DNA of 54,474 nt from Chlorobiota bacterium (GCA_013152535.1 JAADGE010000003.1:1-54474), one strand, 5' to 3'. Numbered from the stretch's first letter, positions 32,307-44,100 are shown. The notes: generated by a model from the sequence alone, not told the origin. Numbers and translations: made by a program.

Positions 32307-35300
32307 TTATTCAATCATTAATTTTGAATTTATAATTTGATTTCCGAATATTATTCTTACAAAATATATACCTTTTGCCTGATTTGATAAATCAATATTA
32401 AATACATCTGAATTAATGTTTTTTTGATAAATTAATTTTCCGCTCATTGAATAAATTTCAATAAATGAATTCGCAGCCGTTAAATTATTAATTTTAACAG
32501 TAAAAAAACCGTTATTCGGATTCGGAGCAATTGAAATACCTGATTTGATTTGATTGATTCCGACATTGGTCACGGTAATATCTTTGCTTGTTTTATTATT
32601 ATTGCAAACTTTATTTGAAGCAGTTAGTGTAACCGTGTAAGTTGAAGTTGTTTCGTACAGATACACCGGGTTTTCTTCCGAAGATGTATATCCGTCTCCG
32701 AAACTCCATAAATAATTTGTTGCATTTTCGGATGTATTCGTAAATGTAATTTCTTGGTTGTTTGCTTTATACGAAAAATCAGCAACAGGATTAAGATACA
32801 CTTTAATTTCTTTCGGATATGAAATAGAATCGTTGCAAAATCCTAATGAAGTAACCGTTCTGAAATAGGTTGTTTCGCTTAAAATATCACTTGTATAGGT
32901 GTCGGAGTTTGCATCCGTGATATCAGTCCAATCAATTCCGTCAACAGATTGTTGCCATTGTATGGTGCCGTCATATCCGTCAGCGGTAAGTGTTACTTGT
33001 GAACCGGTACAAATATCGGCGTTTGTTACATCAATAATTCCGGAAACGGCAGACGGATTTACAATAATACTTGTTGTATCGGAATAACTTGTCGGACAAG
33101 CACCATTTTTGACAGCCGTTCTGTATAACCAGCTTCCGTCTTCGGAAGGTTCTTCCGATAAGCTTGTTTGGGTATCAAAGATATATTCCCAAGAACTGCC
33201 GTTTAATTGTCTTTCCCAATTTGTAATGGTTCCCGATTGATTAGATAAAGTCAGGTTTATATAATCTCCTTCACAGATTGTTGTATCACTGCTTGTATTT
33301 CCTCCGACACTTATAGAATTGACGATAATTGAGGCTGAATCGGAATAAGCAGCTCCGTTGTCAATAACAGCTCTGTAGTACCAAGTTCCGGGTTCTGCCG
33401 GTATTTCCGAGTATATAGTTCCGGAATATCCGACGGATATCCAACTGCTTGATTCAAGCTTTTTTTCCCAATCCGTAACAGTTCCCGAATTGTTTGATAA
33501 GTTGATATCTCCGGTATTGTCACCTATACAAATTTGTGAATTATTTGCCGTTAATATGCCTCCTTGTGTAATTCCCGGAGAAATATTTAAGGTGTAGTCT
33601 TCCGTTTCCCCCCAGCTGTATGTTCCGCATGCGGTAATGTTTGAAGCATCAGAGGTTTCTTTGCAAACAATTCGCATTCTTACATTTCCGATTTTTGCAT
33701 CGTTAGGAACGGTAATTTCAACCGTGTCCGTAAAAGTACTGCTTGATGTATTTGAAACAAAAACTTCTTCATTTGTATCGTCAAAATCATAATCGCCGTT
33801 CCAATCTACAAAAACTTTTGCTCCTTTAGACCAGTCCCCGCTGCATGTGCCTATTGTAAGAATCAGTGAATCTTTTCCGCCTTGAACGACATTTGCCGTC
33901 ATATAAGAAAAATCAGAATAAGTTGAGCAACCGTCGGATGTCGTATTATTTGAGATTTCACTGTTTAATACATCTTCTCCGAAAATGACGTTTTCTATTC
34001 GTGAATCGTTTGGACTTGTTGCTCTTGATTCACAGTATTCTTTATAGTTTAAAATCAGGTTAAAATCTTTATTTTCCGTATATTGAGAGTTCTCACCTCC
34101 GGAAACGGAATATTGAAACGTAACCGGAGTGTTTTCCTGAACGGAATTGTTTACGGTAACATTAAAAACAAATAATTGTGTTTCGTTTACGGATAAATTA
34201 AAAGGTGATGTTGATACCGAATTAACGGTTAAATCACTTCCTGAATATGAAAGGGTACCGACAGTATTAGAAATGTCAACATGTCCTTTATTTGATGTTT
34301 CAATTATAATATCGGCAGTTTCTCCGGGGTCGAGTATGCCGTTTCCGTTTCCGACAGCATCGTTAATTATCAAAGAACCAATTTTTAAAACCGGAGCATT
34401 TGCCGTCATTGTCAATTTTGACGGCCAAGTGTAATTTTTGTTTGAACCGTCTTGTCCGGTAATAGTTAAATCAAAACTGAATTGATACTGATCGGGAACA
34501 TTATCGGCTATTGTAACAGAAAATGCATTATCAATTAACTTCGTTGCTCCTGCGGCAATTGTTCCGTAATTTTCGGTTCCGTCATTGACAGTAATATAAG
34601 GATCAGTCAGAGAAAGCGTTGCATTTGTATTTAGTGCATTATATCCGCTTCCGCTTTCAGTTACATTTTCTAATGTAACATTAAGTGTAATTGATTGTCC
34701 GTAATCCGGAGATGCACTTGTGGTATATGAATCTAAAACAACATAAGGTTCATTTGCCGGAGAAACAGAAATTGTTCCGATATGGGGAACTCTGTTTTGT
34801 GCCGTAACGACCAAATCTGCATTACCTATCGACAGTGCATCGCTTGCAAAAGATAAACTTGCATTACCGCTTGCATCGGAAACAGCAGTTGCAATTAATA
34901 TTCCGTCTTGTGATAAAGCAACATAAGAATAAGGAACAGAATAAACATTCAGTGAAGTTGTACCCATTACTATTGCAGCAGGAGAAGTTGCAACCGGCAT
35001 CGGTTGCGGTGTTCCCACAAATGGCATAATCGACGGGTCTCCGGCAACTTGATAGATAACCCAATAATAAGGCTTCCTTCCGGAAGTAGATGCTTCAACA
35101 GCAAGTAAGCCGGCTTTATTAAACTGATAGGTTGTTTCATACCAAGCAGAAATATTATTTACTTCATTAACCTTATCATGAAACAATCCGTCGAAACAAC
35201 CTTCCGTACTTTCTTCATAAGAAGGTGTTCTTTTAATAGGAGCTATACCGACTCCCCACCAATAATCTTCATCCCAATAGGTATATTGAGAACCTCCGAT

Positions 35301-36863
35301 ATATCCGACAACTCCTGCATTCTCTTTTCGTATGGCTAATTCGGCAAAAGCCTCATTAACGTTAAACATATTTGATTGGCAGCAGTTTCCTACCCAAATA
35401 CCGTATTTATCAACATTTGTAATGTAGTTGTTCAAATCATTTTGAGAGAAAGAGGGGTCTGCCCATCCGTCGGAAGAACAATGTGCCGTATAGTTAGCAA
35501 AAGCCACACCGTTATTAATTTGATATATTATAGAATCATGAGCGGCAGTATTTCCTCCGCTCCAGCTTTCAACAGTATCTTGTAACCAAAGATGGTTATT
35601 AATATTATGTTCGGGATTAAAATAATATTCGTTTCCGTACCACATGGCACCGCCGCCGTATGTATCTTCATTGCCTTCATCATTACCGGCGAGTAAAAAG
35701 GTGTTTTTTAAATAACTTATGTCAGGCATTTCAAGTTTTTCATATCTTATTGTTTTATATACAATATGTTCCACGGTCACAGCATCATCGGCAGACCAAC
35801 GTCCGTAGTTTACTTCAGGAAGATAATCACCGGTATATTCGGCTAAATCCAAGTCGGAATACGGGCTGTCTGCAACTTCGGAGTGTTGCGTAGCCGGAAC
35901 TTTGTCAATATCTCCGACAACAAGAATAAAAGAAGGCGGAGATTGTCCTGTGGGAGGATTATAATATAAATCTTGTAAATATGCTTTAATAGAAGCAACT
36001 GTATTTCCGACATTAGGATCATCGGTATAAGCTTCAATTACTTTAAATCCTTTAAGAGTTTTCCATTGAACAAAAGGTTGTAATGCCGATTCAAAGGAAC
36101 GATCGGCTACAATAACAAAAGTAACCGGAGCATATTGTATCAGTTCTTTACTTTTGTTCTGAAGTTTATATATTACGGAAGTTGAGGACAAAGAAAAAAA
36201 AGGAGAAGCGTATTTTCTTTTTAGTGCCTCTGTTTTTGTGAAGTCGGCACCAATAAATTCAACCTTAACTAATATATTATTAAGAACTTTTAATTGATTT
36301 GTTACCGGATTGTATTCAAAAGGTCTTATTTCAATACGTCCGAGACGTACATCTCGCATTTGACCGGCTTCTTCATAAACGGCATGTTTACCTTGCGAAT
36401 AAAAAGCATCTGTTTTATAAACTTTTTCATTATAATAAAACGGAACATCTTCCGGGTCTTTATCTTTTCGTAAAGAAGGTTGAGCCGGCATTATTTTATT
36501 ATAGATGTTTTTGTCGCTTAGGTTTATAATTTCTTCGTCGTAAGAAACAACAGTTAATTTTACTTTTGCATCTTGAGGAACTTCGATTAGTCTCGAATAA
36601 ACCGGCAAATCCGGATTTCCTTTATTGAAAGTTTTAATAAGATTTTGAGCTGATAATTTTATGAAATTTCCATTTTTCTTTTCGGAAATTGTAGTTAATT
36701 TAATTTTTGAAAATGAGTTTCTGACAGAAAATACATCATCTTTTATAGTTTTAACCTGAGAATTATTTTTGTCGGTATTTAATTTTATAATAATCTCTTT
36801 TTGCGAAAAACCGACAGACAGAATAAAAAATGCAGATAAAACAGTTAATATAATTTTTTTCAT
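32307..36863 (-). CDS. Gingipain-family (C25) cysteine protease with T9SS sorting domain
   Basis: This 1518-residue exported protease has a signal peptide (MKKIILTVLSAFFILSVGFSQ) and a propeptide to about residue 245. The C25 catalytic domain holds His461 (ANYTAHCSSDGW) and Cys494 (VGNCCQSNMF), a 33-residue spacing like that in gingipain RgpB. A C25-associated Ig-like domain (~612-700) and linker beta-domains follow, then a GEVED-type domain (~940-1090, ending WGETEDYTL). Three related Ig-like repeats of ~85 residues come next, then a PKD domain (LWSFGDGYTSSEENP, ~1370-1440). The last ~75 residues are a type A T9SS sorting signal (IAPNPNNGFF...KLMIE). ATG 36863 is chosen because the signal peptide begins there. 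Substrate and target unknown; cell-surface or released. Confidence 0.9.
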   Translation of the reverse strand: MKKIILTVLSAFFILSVGFSQKEIIIKLNTDKNNSQVKTIKDDVFSVRNSFSKIKLTTISEKKNGNFIKLSAQNLIKTFNKGNPDLPVYSRLIEVPQDAKVKLTVVSYDEEIINLSDKNIYNKIMPAQPSLRKDKDPEDVPFYYNEKVYKTDAFYSQGKHAVYEEAGQMRDVRLGRIEIRPFEYNPVTNQLKVLNNILVKVEFIGADFTKTEALKRKYASPFFSLSSTSVIYKLQNKSKELIQYAPVTFVIVADRSFESALQPFVQWKTLKGFKVIEAYTDDPNVGNTVASIKAYLQDLYYNPPTGQSPPSFILVVGDIDKVPATQHSEVADSPYSDLDLAEYTGDYLPEVNYGRWSADDAVTVEHIVYKTIRYEKLEMPDISYLKNTFLLAGNDEGNEDTYGGGAMWYGNEYYFNPEHNINNHLWLQDTVESWSGGNTAAHDSIIYQINNGVAFANYTAHCSSDGWADPSFSQNDLNNYITNVDKYGIWVGNCCQSNMFNVNEAFAELAIRKENAGVVGYIGGSQYTYWDEDYWWGVGIAPIKRTPSYEESTEGCFDGLFHDKVNEVNNISAWYETTYQFNKAGLLAVEASTSGRKPYYWVIYQVAGDPSIMPFVGTPQPMPVATSPAAIVMGTTSLNVYSVPYSYVALSQDGILIATAVSDASGNASLSFASDALSIGNADLVVTAQNRVPHIGTISVSPANEPYVVLDSYTTSASPDYGQSITLNVTLENVTESGSGYNALNTNATLSLTDPYITVNDGTENYGTIAAGATKLIDNAFSVTIADNVPDQYQFSFDLTITGQDGSNKNYTWPSKLTMTANAPVLKIGSLIINDAVGNGNGILDPGETADIIIETSNKGHVDISNTVGTLSYSGSDLTVNSVSTSPFNLSVNETQLFVFNVTVNNSVQENTPVTFQYSVSGGENSQYTENKDFNLILNYKEYCESRATSPNDSRIENVIFGEDVLNSEISNNTTSDGCSTYSDFSYMTANVVQGGKDSLILTIGTCSGDWSKGAKVFVDWNGDYDFDDTNEEVFVSNTSSSTFTDTVEITVPNDAKIGNVRMRIVCKETSDASNITACGTYSWGETEDYTLNISPGITQGGILTANNSQICIGDNTGDINLSNNSGTVTDWEKKLESSSWISVGYSGTIYSEIPAEPGTWYYRAVIDNGAAYSDSASIIVNSISVGGNTSSDTTICEGDYINLTLSNQSGTITNWERQLNGSSWEYIFDTQTSLSEEPSEDGSWLYRTAVKNGACPTSYSDTTSIIVNPSAVSGIIDVTNADICTGSQVTLTADGYDGTIQWQQSVDGIDWTDITDANSDTYTSDILSETTYFRTVTSLGFCNDSISYPKEIKVYLNPVADFSYKANNQEITFTNTSENATNYLWSFGDGYTSSEENPVYLYETTSTYTVTLTASNKVCNNNKTSKDITVTNVGINQIKSGISIAPNPNNGFFTVKINNLTAANSFIEIYSMSGKLIYQKNINSDVFNIDLSNQAKGIYFVRIIFGNQIINSKLMIE

Positions 36864-37113
36864 AAGTATAATTTTGAAATTATTGAAACGATTAGTTATA
36901 TTTAAGACGACAGAAATTAATATTAGTTGCATCTAAAAGCGACTAAAAATACGATTAAATTTTTTTCCGGAGAATATTTTTTAAAAATTTGAGTTAACGA
37001 ATAAAGAATTTAATTTGTGCAGAAATTGTGCAGTCCCAAAAAATAAATAATTTTCGTGTTGAAATTTGAAGTAAATTTTTTTAAAAATATTACGAAAACC
37101 ATTAAAGCTTTTT

Positions 37114-37121
37114 TAATTTTG
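37114..37121 (+). promoter_or_regulatory. -7 box of moxR
   Basis: TAATTTTG fits TAnnTTTG and lies 23 bp before the ATG at 37145. No spaced TTG. The rest of the 281-bp divergent gap (36864-37144) shows no other structure that I can support. Confidence 0.45.
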
Positions 37122-37144
37122 CGTTTAATTTAATTTAAAATAAT

Positions 37145-38131
37145 ATGGCAGATATCAGAGAATTAAATGAGAAAATAAAACAGGAAAGTGTTTTTATTGA
37201 TACCGTTTCGAATGAAATGAAACGGGTTATTGTAGGACAAAATCATATGTTAAACAGTTTACTGATTGGTTTATTATCAGGCGGACATATTTTATTGGAA
37301 GGTGTTCCGGGTTTAGCAAAAACCTTAGCAATTACATCTCTTTCAAAAATTATAAATGCAAAATTTAATCGAATTCAGTTTACACCGGATTTATTACCTG
37401 CCGATTTAATCGGAACGATGATTTACAGTCATAAAACGGAAGAATTTATCACAAAAAAAGGTCCCGTATTTTCAAATTTTGTGTTGGCTGATGAAATTAA
37501 TCGTTCGCCGGCAAAAGTTCAAAGTGCATTATTGGAAGCTATGCAGGAAAAACAAATTACGATTGGAGAGAAAACTTATATATTAGATAATCCTTTTTTA
37601 GTTTTAGCTACTCAAAATCCGATAGAGCAGGAAGGGACTTATCCGTTGCCGGAAGCACAAGTTGATCGGTTTATGTTGAAAGTTATTATTGATTATCCGA
37701 AAAAATCGGAAGAACAACTTATTATTCGACAAAATATATCGAAAACATTTCCTGAAGTAAATACTTTGGTTGCGAAGGAGGATATTATAAAAGCTAAGGA
37801 TTTAGTTAAAGAAGTTTATTTGGATGAAAAAATTGAAAAATATATTGTTGATATTGTTTTTGCTTCCAGATACCCTGAAGATTACGGACTTTCTGAATTT
37901 AAAGGTTTAATTTCATTCGGAGCATCGCCGAGAGCCGGTATTAATATGGCTCTTGCAGCAAAAGCCTATGCGTTTATTCAACACAGAGGTGCTGTATTTC
38001 CGGAAGATGTACGATCAATCTGTAAAGACGTAATGCGTCACAGAATAGGATTAACATACGAAGCCGAAGCCGAAAATATTACATCGGAAAATATTATTAC
38101 GGGAATTTTAAATGCGGTGGAAGTTCCTTAG
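37145..38131 (+). CDS. MoxR family AAA+ ATPase
   Basis: This 328-residue cytosolic MoxR chaperone-like ATPase has Walker A EGVPGLAKT (52-60), Walker B LADEINRSPAKVQSALLEAM (about 114-133), and sensor region ATQNPIEQEGTYPLPEAQVDRF. The C-terminal lid contains ASPRAGINMALAAKAYAFIQHR. MoxR proteins usually sit just upstream of DUF58 and VWA-domain genes (batA/B-type aerotolerance operons in Bacteroidota) and prepare their partner proteins. Here no partner follows: the next gene is guaA on the opposite strand, 58 bp away. It is therefore an orphan copy or has lost its operon. Confidence 0.92.
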   Translation: MADIRELNEKIKQESVFIDTVSNEMKRVIVGQNHMLNSLLIGLLSGGHILLEGVPGLAKTLAITSLSKIINAKFNRIQFTPDLLPADLIGTMIYSHKTEEFITKKGPVFSNFVLADEINRSPAKVQSALLEAMQEKQITIGEKTYILDNPFLVLATQNPIEQEGTYPLPEAQVDRFMLKVIIDYPKKSEEQLIIRQNISKTFPEVNTLVAKEDIIKAKDLVKEVYLDEKIEKYIVDIVFASRYPEDYGLSEFKGLISFGASPRAGINMALAAKAYAFIQHRGAVFPEDVRSICKDVMRHRIGLTYEAEAENITSENIITGILNAVEVP

Positions 38132-38189
38132 AAGCAAAAAAGAATAAAGTTGAGCATAATTTATCTTTTTTATTTTACCTTATGACTTA

Positions 38190-39719
38190 TCATTCCCATT
38201 CAATGGTTGCCGGAGGTTTTGAGCTTATATCGTAAACAACTCTGTTGATGCCCTTTACTTGGTTGATTATTTTATTTGAAACCGATGCCAGAAATTCATG
38301 CGGTAAGTGTGACCAATCGGCAGTCATTCCGTCAACGGAAGAAACGGCACGCAAAACGACCGTATTTTCATAAGTTCGTTCGTCGCCCATAACACCTACG
38401 GATTTTACCGGAAGCAAAATAGTTGCAGCTTGCCATACTTCATTATACAGCTTACTTTTTTTAAGCTCATTAATAAATATTGCATCGGCATTTTGCAGAA
38501 TTTGAACTTTTTCGGGCGTAATTTCGCTGAGAATACGAATGCCTAATCCCGGACCGGGAAACGGATGTCTTCCCAAAAGTGTATTGCTGATATTTAAATT
38601 TGCCCCGATACGACGAACTTCATCTTTAAAAAGAAGACGCAGGGGTTCAATTACTTTTAATTTCATAAATTCAGGTAATCCGCCTACGTTGTGATGTGAT
38701 TTTATAGTTGCTGAAGGTCCTTTTACCGAAACAGATTCTATAACATCAGGGTAAATAGTACCTTGGGCCAGCCATTTTACGTCTTTTATTTTTTTTGCTT
38801 CTTCGTCAAAAACTTTAATAAAAGTATTCCCGATTGCTTTGCGTTTTTGCTCAGGGTCGGAAATGCTTTTCAAAGCATCGTAAAATTTTTGTTTTGCATT
38901 AATTCCTTTAACGTTCAGCCCCATACCTTTATATGATTGCAAAACGTCGTTAAATTCATTTTTACGAAGTAAACCGTTGTCAACAAAAATGCAAAATAAA
39001 TTTTTACCGATTGCTTTATGCAGTAAAACAGCGGCAACAGAAGAGTCCACGCCGCCTGATAATCCTAATATCACTTTATCGTTATTGAGTTTATTTTGTA
39101 ATTCATTTACGGCAGTTTCAATAAAAGAATTCGGTGTCCAATTTTGTTCCGTACCGCAAACATTGACAGTAAAATTTTTTAAAATTTCTTTTCCGAAAAC
39201 GGAATGATAAACTTCCGGATGAAATTGTAAACCGTAGGTTTTTTCATTTTTAATTTTAAAAGCCCCGACTTGTATGCTTTCGGTATCGCCTGTAATGATA
39301 AAATCTTTCGGAATTTCGGTTATAGTATCGGCATGCGACATCCAAACTTGGGAATTGTTGTCAATATTTTTAAAAAGAATATCGGATTTATCTTTGATTT
39401 GAAGATTAGCTCTTCCGTATTCACGATGTTCGGAAGGTGCAACTTTTCCGCCGTAATGATAAGCTAACAATTGAGCTCCGTAACATATTCCGAGTAAAGG
39501 AATTTTTCCTTTAATTTTTGATAAATCAGGAATCGGTGCATCGTTATCTCGCACTGAAAAAGGACTTCCGGAAAGAATAACTCCTTTAACGGTTTTGTCA
39601 ATATCCGGAAAATGATTGTAGGGATAAATTTCACAGTAAATGTTCAGTTCTCTTATTTTACGGGCAATAAGTTGTGTATATTGTGAACCGAAATCTAAAA
39701 TTAAGATTTTATTTTGCAT
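38190..39719 (-). CDS. guaA: GMP synthase (glutamine-hydrolysing)
   Basis: This 509-residue two-domain enzyme converts XMP to GMP using glutamine and ATP. The class I glutamine amidotransferase domain carries the triad Cys79 ([11 protein letters not shown]), His167 and Glu169 ([10 protein letters not shown]). The PP-loop ATP pyrophosphatase motif GLSGGVDSS lies at 219-227. The GMP synthase C-terminal dimerisation domain ends with [17 protein letters not shown], the family's near-invariant tail. Its ATG shares one base with the stop codon of the EEP-family gene upstream (TAATG), so the two are translationally coupled although the functions look unrelated. Confidence 0.97.
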   Translation of the reverse strand: MQNKILILDFGSQYTQLIARKIRELNIYCEIYPYNHFPDIDKTVKGVILSGSPFSVRDNDAPIPDLSKIKGKIPLLGICYGAQLLAYHYGGKVAPSEHREYGRANLQIKDKSDILFKNIDNNSQVWMSHADTITEIPKDFIITGDTESIQVGAFKIKNEKTYGLQFHPEVYHSVFGKEILKNFTVNVCGTEQNWTPNSFIETAVNELQNKLNNDKVILGLSGGVDSSVAAVLLHKAIGKNLFCIFVDNGLLRKNEFNDVLQSYKGMGLNVKGINAKQKFYDALKSISDPEQKRKAIGNTFIKVFDEEAKKIKDVKWLAQGTIYPDVIESVSVKGPSATIKSHHNVGGLPEFMKLKVIEPLRLLFKDEVRRIGANLNISNTLLGRHPFPGPGLGIRILSEITPEKVQILQNADAIFINELKKSKLYNEVWQAATILLPVKSVGVMGDERTYENTVVLRAVSSVDGMTADWSHLPHEFLASVSNKIINQVKGINRVVYDISSKPPATIEWE

Positions 39720-40774
39720 TATTTCTTAGTTTCAAACAAGTCGATATAAACAGGTAAATGGTCGCTGTAACCATCGTGAAATTTAAATCCCAAATATGTT
39801 CTGAAAGGTTTTACACCGGTATAATTATTATCGGGTTCTAATAAAAAAGGTGCTTCAAAAACATGGACATTATCAGGGGTGGTATGTATTTTATTTTTTT
39901 TATTTAATAATATCCCCGAAACTATTATTTGGTCTAAGACACCCCATTCTCCGTTATGCTTGAGAGACCCTTTTCCTTTAACTTCCTGAAGATAATAGGC
40001 TAAATTATATAAACTTTCATTCTGAATATTATCAAAAGAAGTTTTGGCTCTGAGTACTTTAACAACACTGTTATTTGTAGGATAATCATTTAAATCTCCC
40101 ATAATAATAATATTCGGGTTGTTGTCTGCTTTAAATAAGGAATCAACTTTTGCTCTTAATACAGAAGCGGCAAATTTACGTTTCCTGTCGGTTTCTGCCT
40201 GTCCGCCCCATCTTGAAGGCCAGTGATTTATAAAAATATGCAGCGTATCTTTATAAATATTTGTTCCTTTTACATAAAGAATGTCTCTGGTTGGTTTATT
40301 TGCATCAAACGGAAATTTTACACGAATTGCTTCATAGTTTATCGGGAAAAATTTATCCGGTCTGTATAAAAAACCGACATCAATTCCGCGTCTGTCCGGA
40401 GATTCTTTGTGAATGATTTTGTAATGAAATTTTTTAAGATCTGTTTTTTTTGTTAAATCTTCGAGAACTTTACGATTTTCAATTTCACACAGTCCGACAA
40501 TTTCCGGAAGACTCCACTGTCCGACTGCTGTAATTACTTTAGAAATATTGTAAACTTTCTTGTAATATTTTGAAAGTGTCCAATGATGATCTCCTGTAGG
40601 TAAGAATGATTCGTCGATTTTTAATGTGTCGTCATATGTGTCAAAAAAATTTTCACAATTATAAAACATTAAACGCATATTTCCGCGAGGAAATTCATAT
40701 GGTTTTAAGTCTTGTGCAACGCTTGTTTTTCCGAGGAAAAAAATAATTGTTAAAATTATTACTGAAAATTTCAT
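39719..40774 (-). CDS. Exported endonuclease/exonuclease/phosphatase (EEP) family protein
   Basis: This 351-residue protein has a signal peptide ([21 protein letters not shown]) followed by a complete EEP (DNase I-like) domain: [12 protein letters not shown] for the metal-binding Asn/Glu start, [10 protein letters not shown] for the catalytic Glu, [22 protein letters not shown] for the Asp/Asn pair, and the closing [10 protein letters not shown] with the catalytic Asp-His. Family members cut nucleic acids or phosphoesters. An exported version suits extracellular DNA or RNA digestion and nucleotide scavenging. It overlaps the small membrane protein gene by 4 bp (ATGA) and guaA by 1 bp, so nucleotide salvage next to GMP synthesis is a tempting but untested link. 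Confidence 0.85.
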   Translation of the reverse strand: MKFSVIILTIIFFLGKTSVAQDLKPYEFPRGNMRLMFYNCENFFDTYDDTLKIDESFLPTGDHHWTLSKYYKKVYNISKVITAVGQWSLPEIVGLCEIENRKVLEDLTKKTDLKKFHYKIIHKESPDRRGIDVGFLYRPDKFFPINYEAIRVKFPFDANKPTRDILYVKGTNIYKDTLHIFINHWPSRWGGQAETDRKRKFAASVLRAKVDSLFKADNNPNIIIMGDLNDYPTNNSVVKVLRAKTSFDNIQNESLYNLAYYLQEVKGKGSLKHNGEWGVLDQIIVSGILLNKKNKIHTTPDNVHVFEAPFLLEPDNNYTGVKPFRTYLGFKFHDGYSDHLPVYIDLFETKK

Positions 40775-41037
40775 ATTTTATTATGTATTAACTTTGTAAT
40801 TAGCCAAATGATTATTGCTGTACTTATCCAAATAATATTAAGTATAATAAAGCCGATAAAAAAGTGAAAAATATCCGTATTTATATTAAAAACAGACAGT
40901 AAACTCATAGAAAATGTATAATTAGGTAATTTATAATTTAAGGAAAAATTAGTTATAATTGCCATAACCGCATAAGTAAATACGGTAATAATCAAAATCA
41001 TCAAAAGTGTTTTGAATATTTTTTTGAATGTATTCAT
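40771..41037 (-). CDS. Small two-helix membrane protein, function unknown
   Basis: This 88-residue protein starts MNTFKKIFK and has two clear hydrophobic segments (LLMILIITVFTYAVMAIITNF and FHFFIGFIILNIIWISTAIIIWLI) and a short basic end. No recognised family. The ATG at 41037 is chosen over the TTG three codons upstream. It overlaps the exported EEP gene by 4 bp in an ATGA junction, which makes an expressed gene likely despite the small size. It is the first gene of a three-gene unit with the EEP gene and guaA. Confidence 0.6.
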   Translation of the reverse strand: MNTFKKIFKTLLMILIITVFTYAVMAIITNFSLNYKLPNYTFSMSLLSVFNINTDIFHFFIGFIILNIIWISTAIIIWLITKLIHNKI

Positions 41038-41123
41038 AGTGTGCAAATTTCATATTTTTTATTAAAAATTAACTAAATATCTGATAAATTATTAATTTTA
41101 TAGCTATGATGTACTAATTTAAT

Positions 41124-41131
41124 TATTTTTG
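41124..41131 (+). promoter_or_regulatory. -7 box of the 1551-residue exported protein gene
   Basis: TATTTTTG fits TAnnTTTG, 55 bp before the ATG at 41187. No spaced TTG seen. Confidence 0.4.
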
Positions 41132-41186
41132 CCTTGTACAGATACACAGAAATTATTCTCTGTTATTAACTAATAAATATTCTGAA

Positions 41187-44100
41187 ATGAAAAAACATTT
41201 CTTCTTTCTCTTTGGTATAATTATAACACTCTCTTTGTCGGTTCATTCTCAAAACATTAAAATTTTTACTGTTGACAGTTTATTTTCCGAATTAAAGACT
41301 TATTACGAAATAAATCCTAAAAATATTGTTAAAGACACTGTTTTGCAAAGAAAAGATTCAATTATTTCTGTGTTAAACGAAATGTGGGCTTCAAAATTTG
41401 ATAAAGATGAAAGAATATTAATAACAAAAGTTCTGAATTATAATACAGAAAAACATTTTGATAAAAATACCACTTTTTGGTACTTTATAGAAACTATTGT
41501 AAAATTACGAAGTGAACGTTCATCTGATTTTAAAATTTGGTTAAATTATTATGATAAATTATTGCATACTGCAGGCTTAACATCTTCAAAAATGAAGTTT
41601 TTTATTAATGGAATTTACCAATTTATTACTAATAATTATTTAATGAAAATAAAATCTTCGGTATGGAAATATGCGAACGGGACTTACAAATTTCAATTTG
41701 ATAATAAAAATGCACTGTTTTCTGTCGGATTAAAAAACATAATACTTGAATCGTTCAGTTCGGACGGTGATACATTAAAAATTAATAATACCGACGGTTC
41801 ATTTATTTTATTACAATCAAAATTTAAGGGTATCGGAGGCAATATAAATTGGAAATATTTCGGATATTCTCCTTCTGTAATCAAAGCAGATTTAAGAAAA
41901 TATACGATTAATTTAAATAAAAATGAATATAAAGCCGATTCAGTAAGTTATACAAATAAACGAATTTTAGATTATCCGATATTGGGACGTATTCATGATA
42001 AAGCATCTAAACGTGCAAGGAATCAGGGTTTTTATCCTGTTTTTACATCTTATGGCTATAATTATGAAGTTAAAAGCAAGCAAAACAACATTTCATTTCT
42101 GAGCGGAATTAAAATGAAAGGAGCTGTATTGAAATATGTGGGTTCCGACAGTATTAAGGCGACGGCAAAATATGTAAAAAACGGGAAATTATTCTTTGAA
42201 GCAAAATCAAAAGAGTTTTCTTCAAAAGACAGTCTTTTACGTTCTAATAAAGCTGCAATTGCGTTATTTATAGGCAAAACAGATTCTATAACGCACCCAA
42301 ACGTAAATTTTCAAATTACACATAATGAGTTTTCTTTTACACGTAACAGCGAAGGAAGCGGAAATTTACCGTTTTATGACTCGTATCAAAAAGTATATAT
42401 TAAAACCGATAATATAACCTGGAATACACAAGATACTTTAATACGGTTTTACTCTAAGTTCGGAAATGTGGCAAGTCTGAAATCCGTAGATTATTTTACA
42501 AAAAAAGACTTCACAAAACTCCGAATGTATGAATTAAATAATCCTTTGTTTGATATTAAAAGATATACCCGAAAAATAGGTTCAAGAAGTTTTTATGCAC
42601 AAGACTATGCACGATTTGTGAGACAAAGTTCGGAAGGCGTTATACATCGGCTTATGGGTTTATGGTATGAAGGGTTTCTTGATTATAATACAGATACAAA
42701 GTATGTTACAGTAAAACAGAAATTATTTGATTATATTAAATTCTTTTTTGATAAGAAAGATTATGATGTAATAAATATTATTTCAAAAGGTGTTAAAAGA
42801 GCCCGAGATGCGGATTTATATCCGTTGATTAATGCGGTTTATAATATCAAAAATAATAATTTAACAGTTTTCGGGGTCAATCAAGTTGTACTGAATAAAC
42901 GAAAAAAAGTCGGCTTTGTTCCGTCAAATAAAATATTTGTTATCGGGAAAAACAGAAATATGTATTTTTCCGGAAGATTAAGAACCGGGATGGCAGATTT
43001 TTACGGAAAAGATTTTTATTTTAATTATGAAAATTATGATATACATATTAATAAAGGTGATTCCTTGGTCTATAGAATATGGGACAAAGATTTTTCTGAA
43101 ACTTCCGAAAAAGATAAACCGGTTTTTCTGACTTCCACTATTGAAAATGTTTCAGGTTTACTTCGAATTGATGTAAAAACAAATAAGTCCGGAGCTAAAA
43201 ATATTCCGAAATTTCCCCTGTTTCAATGTCAGGATACGTCTTATGTATATTATGACAAAAGCAGTAAACACGGTGATGCATATAAGAGAGAAAAATTTTA
43301 TTTTAAAAATTATCCTTTTAATCATGACAGTTTATTATATCTTACAAAATATAATTTAAGTATTCCGGGAGAAATGATTACCGGAGGTATCGTTCCGAAT
43401 TTTGAAGATACTCTGACAGTTCAAAAAGATTATTCTCTCGGGTTTATCCATCAAACGCCAAAAGAAGGTATTGATTTATTTAACGGAAAAGTTTCATTAT
43501 CGGCACAGAACAGTACATTGCGTTCATTTATAAAATTAAGTAATGCCGGCTTGGTGGCAAACGGTGTAGCTAAATGGAATAATACTACAATTACTACAAA
43601 AGATTTTAATTTGTATCCGGATTCTTTAACGGCATTAGCTGATAGAATTGATATAAGTAAATATATTAATGAAGATACATATGCTGAATTTCCTGAAGTT
43701 CACGGTGAAATGGTTTCTACTGTTTGGGATGCCGTAAATGATGTTGTGAAGTATAAAACAACAAAAGATAATCCGGTTAAAATGTATGACGGAAAGAGCA
43801 GTTTTGAAGGAGAATTTGAATACAGACCGAAATCTTTAACCGGTAAAGGCAGTTTTAAATTAGGCGAAGGGACTATTACGGCAGATGATTTTGAATTTAA
43901 TAAAGAATCTTTGTTTTCTGATAAAGCAAATATATCGATAAAGGAAAAGAACTCGAAAGTAAAGGATGTCATAATCAATAATATGAAATCGTTTGTTGAT
44001 ATGAAAGCAGGAAAAGCTGTTTTTGCAAAAATTAAAGATGAAAAATCATCAGTTGAATTTGTTAATGATAAATATATCAGTTATCCTAATCATTTGGTTT

